Below, piece after piece: positions 60,446 to 64,000 of a stretch of DNA of 64,000 nucleotides. The notes beneath the pieces are model-generated. The model did no database searches, was not told the DNA's origin, and saw only the letters and a program-made list of their open reading frames with translations. This DNA comes from Pagrus major (taxonomy: Eukaryota > Chordata > Actinopteri > Spariformes > Sparidae): the NCBI RefSeq assembly GCF_040436345.1, contig NC_133220.1:8260664-8324663 (forward strand), written 5' to 3'. The position numbers and the translations under genes were made by a program. Within the stretch, counting starts at the first letter, position 1. Each line of letters opens with the position of its first letter.

Positions 60446-61250
60446 TACCAGTCTGTCGTTCTCCCAGGTGTCCATGACGATGAGTGTGGTTTCCTCTCCA
60501 TCTACTGTCAGTGTGCGCTCGTACGTGTCCTCTGCAACAAACAATAAACACAAACAATAAACGACACGACTAAGAAACCTGCAGTCCTGCTAGCAGCAGT
60601 ACTTTGAGCTAAATGCTAATGTAGCATTAAGGATAAACAAAACATAATATCACAATCTATTCATTGGCAATCACAATCCATGATCCATATCGCAATCTTT
60701 TTTCTCAAGTTTTGAAATAGCCAACGAATTTCTCAGTTTGTACTATTTAAATATAATATTGAATTTAAGTGAGTTCTTTTGGGCATCCACCATTTTACAA
60801 GCTAAAACTTACAGTACATTGTTGTGTGAAGTAATTCATCCATTTAGCATCTAGCTGGTTACATAACTGTATTTGTTCGTTCACGTAGCGCGGATCCACT
60901 CGTCAATGAGAGACACCTTCAAGATCGATCACAATCTAAAATTATCAGATCGCCCAGCCCTGATCAGTATGCCAACATACTGATGTCTAGCAGGTATAAT
61001 GTTTACAATGTGCCTCATCCAGCTCTAAACACAAAGTGAGGGTGACTGCAATGTCAATAGTTTTGCAGGTATTGTGTCATAAACCTGATGATGGCGCTAC
61101 ATGAGAAGTCAGGTTTAAACCAGATTTATCAGATTCATGAATTTCACAGTATTTCATGGCAATCTATCGAATAATTGTTGACATATTTCAGTCTGGAGTT
61201 GTGGACAGATTGACCAACCACGACTCAAGCAAGGCTGAAAGAAACAATCC

Positions 61251-61284
<34 letters not shown>

Positions 61285-63608
61285 TTTATCACTGATCATA
61301 AAGAGACAACACAGTTAATAACTTTAACAAACAACTACATCAGGACTCTGAGCGTACGATACAATAATAACGTGTAAAACTAAAGCAGAGAGTGTAACCA
61401 GACACGAAGCTCAGTCAGCTGGAAACCAAGAGCAGACAGCCTCTGCCCCCTCACATCATGTCAGACTGTCATGGATCAATACAGGCTGTCAATCATGGCC
61501 TGAGGCCAATCGTCACGTGACAGAGGAGCTGATCAATGATGGTGGGTCAGTCAAGGTTGTGATTTCAGAACAAAGTCAGGGACAGAAACTGAGCACTGAT
61601 CTGCAGAGGACCGAGCTGGAGTATGAAACTACAACACAGTAAAACATGGTAGAAAACATTAAAGGGGAACTCTTTCCATAAAGTTGTCAGGCTTGTATGA
61701 GAGGAAACAGTCTGAGTAGCACTAACTATGACCAATAAACTCATCTTAATGTGGACAGTCAGTGGAGGGTTCATTTATGTAACAATTTTAGTTGAAAACA
61801 TTAAAAAATTAACTAAAATCATCAACAGAATGTGAAGAGTTTAACATTATGTCGACGACGTCTTTGTGTTGCAGAGAAATCTACTGAAGTTAGCATGCTA
61901 ACCAGCTAGCCCCTAGCCAGTTTCTACCTCAAGAGGTAATATAGCCTGACGATGGTAAATAACACCAACGCTACCTGCAGAGTCAGCTACTGTAACACGA
62001 CCGCTAGCTGCACAGTTAACTTAGCTTACTAGCTAATAGCAGCTACAGTTAGCGATAACTCTGCTGCCTCCTAGTTGTTTGGAGTATGAATTCCACATGT
62101 GTCCAATTCTTACATATTGCACCTTTAATAAAGTCGTGATTAAGCACCACTCTCATGTCCGCAGCTAAATGAATCCACCTAACAGCATCTCTAAAGCTCG
62201 CTGATCAACACGTGTCTTGTTTTTTTAATCCGTACAAAAACCAACAAATCACTACAAGGCCAGATATTTGTTCATGAATGTGCTTTAGAGGTGCTGGTAG
62301 GCGGATTTTGTTACCTTTGGACAGAGCCGGGCTAGCTGTTTCCCTGTTCCCACTCTTTATGTCAAGCTCAGGCAGTCGGCTGCCTGCGGTAGCTGCATAT
62401 TTACTGTGAAGAAAGCGAATTCCTGGCAAGAAAGCAAATAAACATAGTTCCTGACTAAAAACATCCCCAGAAGCCCAGAAAGCGTTCTTCCCATAGACCA
62501 GCGTTATAAAAAAGACATCTGTAAAGCTGTTGACCGCAAACTAACAACTGCAAACAAGATCCGTTGTTAAGGGGCCGTCCACATCAAGACCGATCACTAT
62601 AACAATAATAAAGATAACAATGTGAGCAACCAAAGTTCTGTAAACACCGGTACCAAGCAAGCACTTCGCGCTCCAGTTGTGTCGGCAGCTTAAGAAAATG
62701 AATATTAAAAACCTGTTACTGTTGTGTGCTGTGCAGAGAAACACAAAAAGAAAACTTTGGTTTTACAAAATTCTCTAAAGATGAGGAGTGAGGAGAATCC
62801 AGCACTCTGTCTCGAGAGTTGTCATCTTTGAAGACAGATTTTGTTCATACATCAGTCAACATCGCTTTAAAGGACATCGCATCCAAATCAGCACCAAAGT
62901 TTGTTTTGCAATCGTTTGGTAAAATGACGTCTGTCGTTACTCTTTGCATTAGTCGATAAACTGACTAACTCCTTTCAGCTATGTGTTATTATGGATACCG
63001 CTGCTCTCCTTGCTAAGACCCGCCCTACTCTGCCTCTGTTTGGTTGCCTTCATTGGCAGGGCGGGATCCATAATGTTGCATCAGCTATACAGCAGAATCC
63101 GTCTAAAGTTAGCTGACGTTAGCTACCATGAGCTATGGCGCCAAGAAAAGCTGCCAGTCCCTGAGGTGTTGAGCTTACGAAACAGAAGGATTAACAGTCA
63201 GACTAGATAAACCAGTCAGAAAACCAAACGTAACTTCCCACCTCCTGGTTGTTCGTCTTTCTCTGTGATTCCAGCAAAGATTCCAGCGAGGCTGGTCTTT
63301 CCGACGCCATGGTCGCCAAGCAACACCACTCTGTAAACACACTCCGAGTCGCTCTGCGAGTCGTCCTCCGAGTCTGAGCTCCACTGGGCGCGGTAGTGGA
63401 GCGACTTGTCTCCGGGGTGGTACGACGCCGACTGTCCCAGAGGAGGGTGGCTGCGCTGGGCGCGGGGCTGCTCGGGGTCGGGCAGGGTGCTGCGGGAGAG
63501 CCGGGTGTCTCGGGGCCAGGACGGGTGATGGCAGAAGTGGCCGGGAGGAATCGGCGTACTGGCTCGCCGCCGCAGGGGCTCCTTCTCTCTCTGGGTGTTG
63601 AGGGTCAT
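59541..63608 (-). CDS. rem1: REM1, RGK-family small GTPase, complete
   Basis: RGK proteins (Rad, Gem, Rem, Rem2) are Ras-like GTPases that bind voltage-gated calcium channel beta subunits and reduce channel activity, and also affect the cytoskeleton. Coding exons in transcript order: 63608-63242, 60531-60449, 60113-59906, 59818-59541. They total 936 bases, 311 residues plus stop, with phases 1, 0, 1. The start MTLNTQREKEPLRRRASTP matches REM1 rather than GEM. The N-terminal extension (1-90) holds a possible 14-3-3 site at RRRAS17TP. The P-loop GDHGVGKT is at 98-105. The usual DxxG is replaced by DTWEN (from 143), a hallmark of RGK proteins. NKSD lies at 206-209 and ETSA at 234-237. The C-terminus carries a basic region and the RGK ending SKSCHDLAVL, with no CaaX box. 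Human REM1 is about 298 residues. The first intron (2.7 kb) holds nested repeats and an (ACA)n tract. Confidence 0.96.
60413..60442. repeat. (CA)n microsatellite just inside a rem1 donor
   Basis: About 14 CA units lie within 6 bases downstream (transcript sense) of the rem1 exon-2 donor GTACAG at 60448. Confidence 0.95.
60590..61215 (+). repeat. Interspersed repeat, GAGCTAAATGCTAA family, interrupted by a second repeat
   Basis: The left part ends near 60625 (TTTGAGCTAAATGCTAATGT). The family resumes near 60962 with CCAACATACTGATGTCTAGC, TTGCAGGTATTGTGTCATAA, CCTGATGATGGCGCTACATG, CATGGCAATCTATCGAATAA and GACATATTTCAGTCTGGA. It lies in the first intron of rem1. Confidence 0.7.
60630..60962 (-). 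mobile_element. GGGCTGGGCGATCTGATAAT repeat, nested insertion
   Basis: On the minus strand it begins AGGGCTGGGCGATCTGATAA and continues with TTAGATTGTGATCGATCTTG. It ends in TTGTGATTGCCAATGAATAG-type sequence. It splits the GAGCTAAATGC-family repeat, so it inserted later. Confidence 0.6.
61253..61283. repeat. (ACA)n microsatellite in the first rem1 intron
   Basis: Ten ACA units; frames across it read poly-Thr. Confidence 0.97.
62095..62130. repeat. One end of a TTAAAGGTGCAATATGTAAG-type element
   Basis: TTCTTACATATTGCACCTTT followed by AATAAAG looks like the right end of an inverted-repeat element. No convincing left end was found; ATTAAAGGGGAACTC at about 61659 is only a weak candidate. 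Confidence 0.35.
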
Positions 63609-64000
63609 GTTGCTATGGTAATGGCATCAGGATGGATGGGCCTGAGGGACACGCAAGGAGGATTCAGGTTCGAGAATAAAGTCTGGTTCACTGCGGTCTT
63701 TCAGATTTTTGGAAAGGTCTGACATTTTAAAACGACCAATCACAGAGCGTTACTTTTAGCTGTAACATGATCCTGTTTTTTGCGTCGTCCATATTTTAAG
63801 AGAACGGTCAGCAACCGTTTACAAAGATCAAATCACTGTGGTCGACCCCCTTTAATTTAACTTGTGACCGTGCTGCAGTGATGTAGAAGTGTACTCCAGG
63901 GTGTGTCGGCACACTCTGACATCACTGCTGGTTGCAGGTACAACAGACTGGAAACTTCCCACCAGAGATGGCGGTATCACATTCGGTATTGCCATCCGTC
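63609..64000. other. 5' flank of rem1
   Basis: Upstream sequence in transcript sense; it should hold the 5' UTR or promoter. No TATA box, strong CpG cluster or splice acceptor stood out, and no other gene is visible up to the window edge. Confidence 0.4.

Noticed and set aside
62983-63210. 75-codon frame with a hydrophobic start (MLLWIPLLSLLRPALLCL) resembling a signal peptide
   Set aside because: It lies in the rem1 first intron on the opposite strand and includes an interspersed-repeat-like stretch (GGCAGGGCGGGATCC); there is no conserved mature region.
1-64000. tRNA, rRNA, CRISPR, phage-type or operon features
   Set aside because: No cloverleaf, direct-repeat/spacer array or prokaryotic gene cluster was found; the window is clearly vertebrate nuclear DNA.

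Overview
The window is vertebrate nuclear DNA, most likely from a teleost fish. It holds multi-exon genes with GT-AG introns, long (CA/TG)n microsatellites, AT-rich introns and many decayed interspersed repeats of types common in fish: small inverted-repeat DNA elements, a hAT-like and a Harbinger-like remnant, and non-LTR retrotransposon fragments. There are no bacterial-type operons, CRISPR arrays, rRNA genes or tRNA genes. Species, chromosome and all database matches are unknown; identities come from reading translated exons against remembered protein families.

Four protein genes could be assembled exon by exon, and each gives a frame-consistent reading frame. (1) Positions 1-6723, + strand: the 3' ten coding exons (408 residues) of an ASAP-family ArfGAP, covering the last ankyrin repeats, an acidic and proline-rich linker, and a C-terminal SH3 domain. 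(2) Positions 18104-13355, - strand: a complete eight-coding-exon ST3Gal1/2/8-group sialyltransferase (376 residues), with a probable non-coding first exon and CpG-rich promoter near 32.65-32.83 kb. (3) Positions 51054-39963, - strand: a complete twelve-coding-exon SSUH2 homologue (358 residues) with a DnaJ-like cysteine-rich centre and a C-terminal CaaX-like sequence. (4) Positions 63608-59541, - strand: a complete four-coding-exon RGK-family GTPase, REM1 (311 residues).

The gaps hold repeats. 7.1-13.3 kb has an AT-rich TCAGGAG array and diverged repeat copies. 18.3-39.9 kb is mainly the st3gal 5' intron and upstream DNA, with retrotransposon fragments, inverted-repeat elements and low-complexity DNA. 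51.1-59.5 kb has a Harbinger-like remnant, microsatellites and a hairpin element. Two SSUH2 introns carry the same degenerate minisatellite, and three ASAP introns end in long (TG)n tracts directly before the 3' splice site.

The four genes do not form a pathway: they act in Arf/actin signalling, Golgi glycosylation, an uncertain developmental role, and calcium-channel regulation. Their linkage is the most informative large-scale feature. ASAP1 and ST3GAL1 are neighbours on human 8q24, GEM (a REM1 paralogue) is on 8q22, and REM1 is on 20q11. The window may therefore be an ohnologous block that kept ASAP-ST3Gal-RGK linkage. I found no convincing new molecular system. The best leads are this linkage, the SSUH2 lipid-anchor prediction, the (TG)n splice-site architecture and the paired intronic minisatellites.
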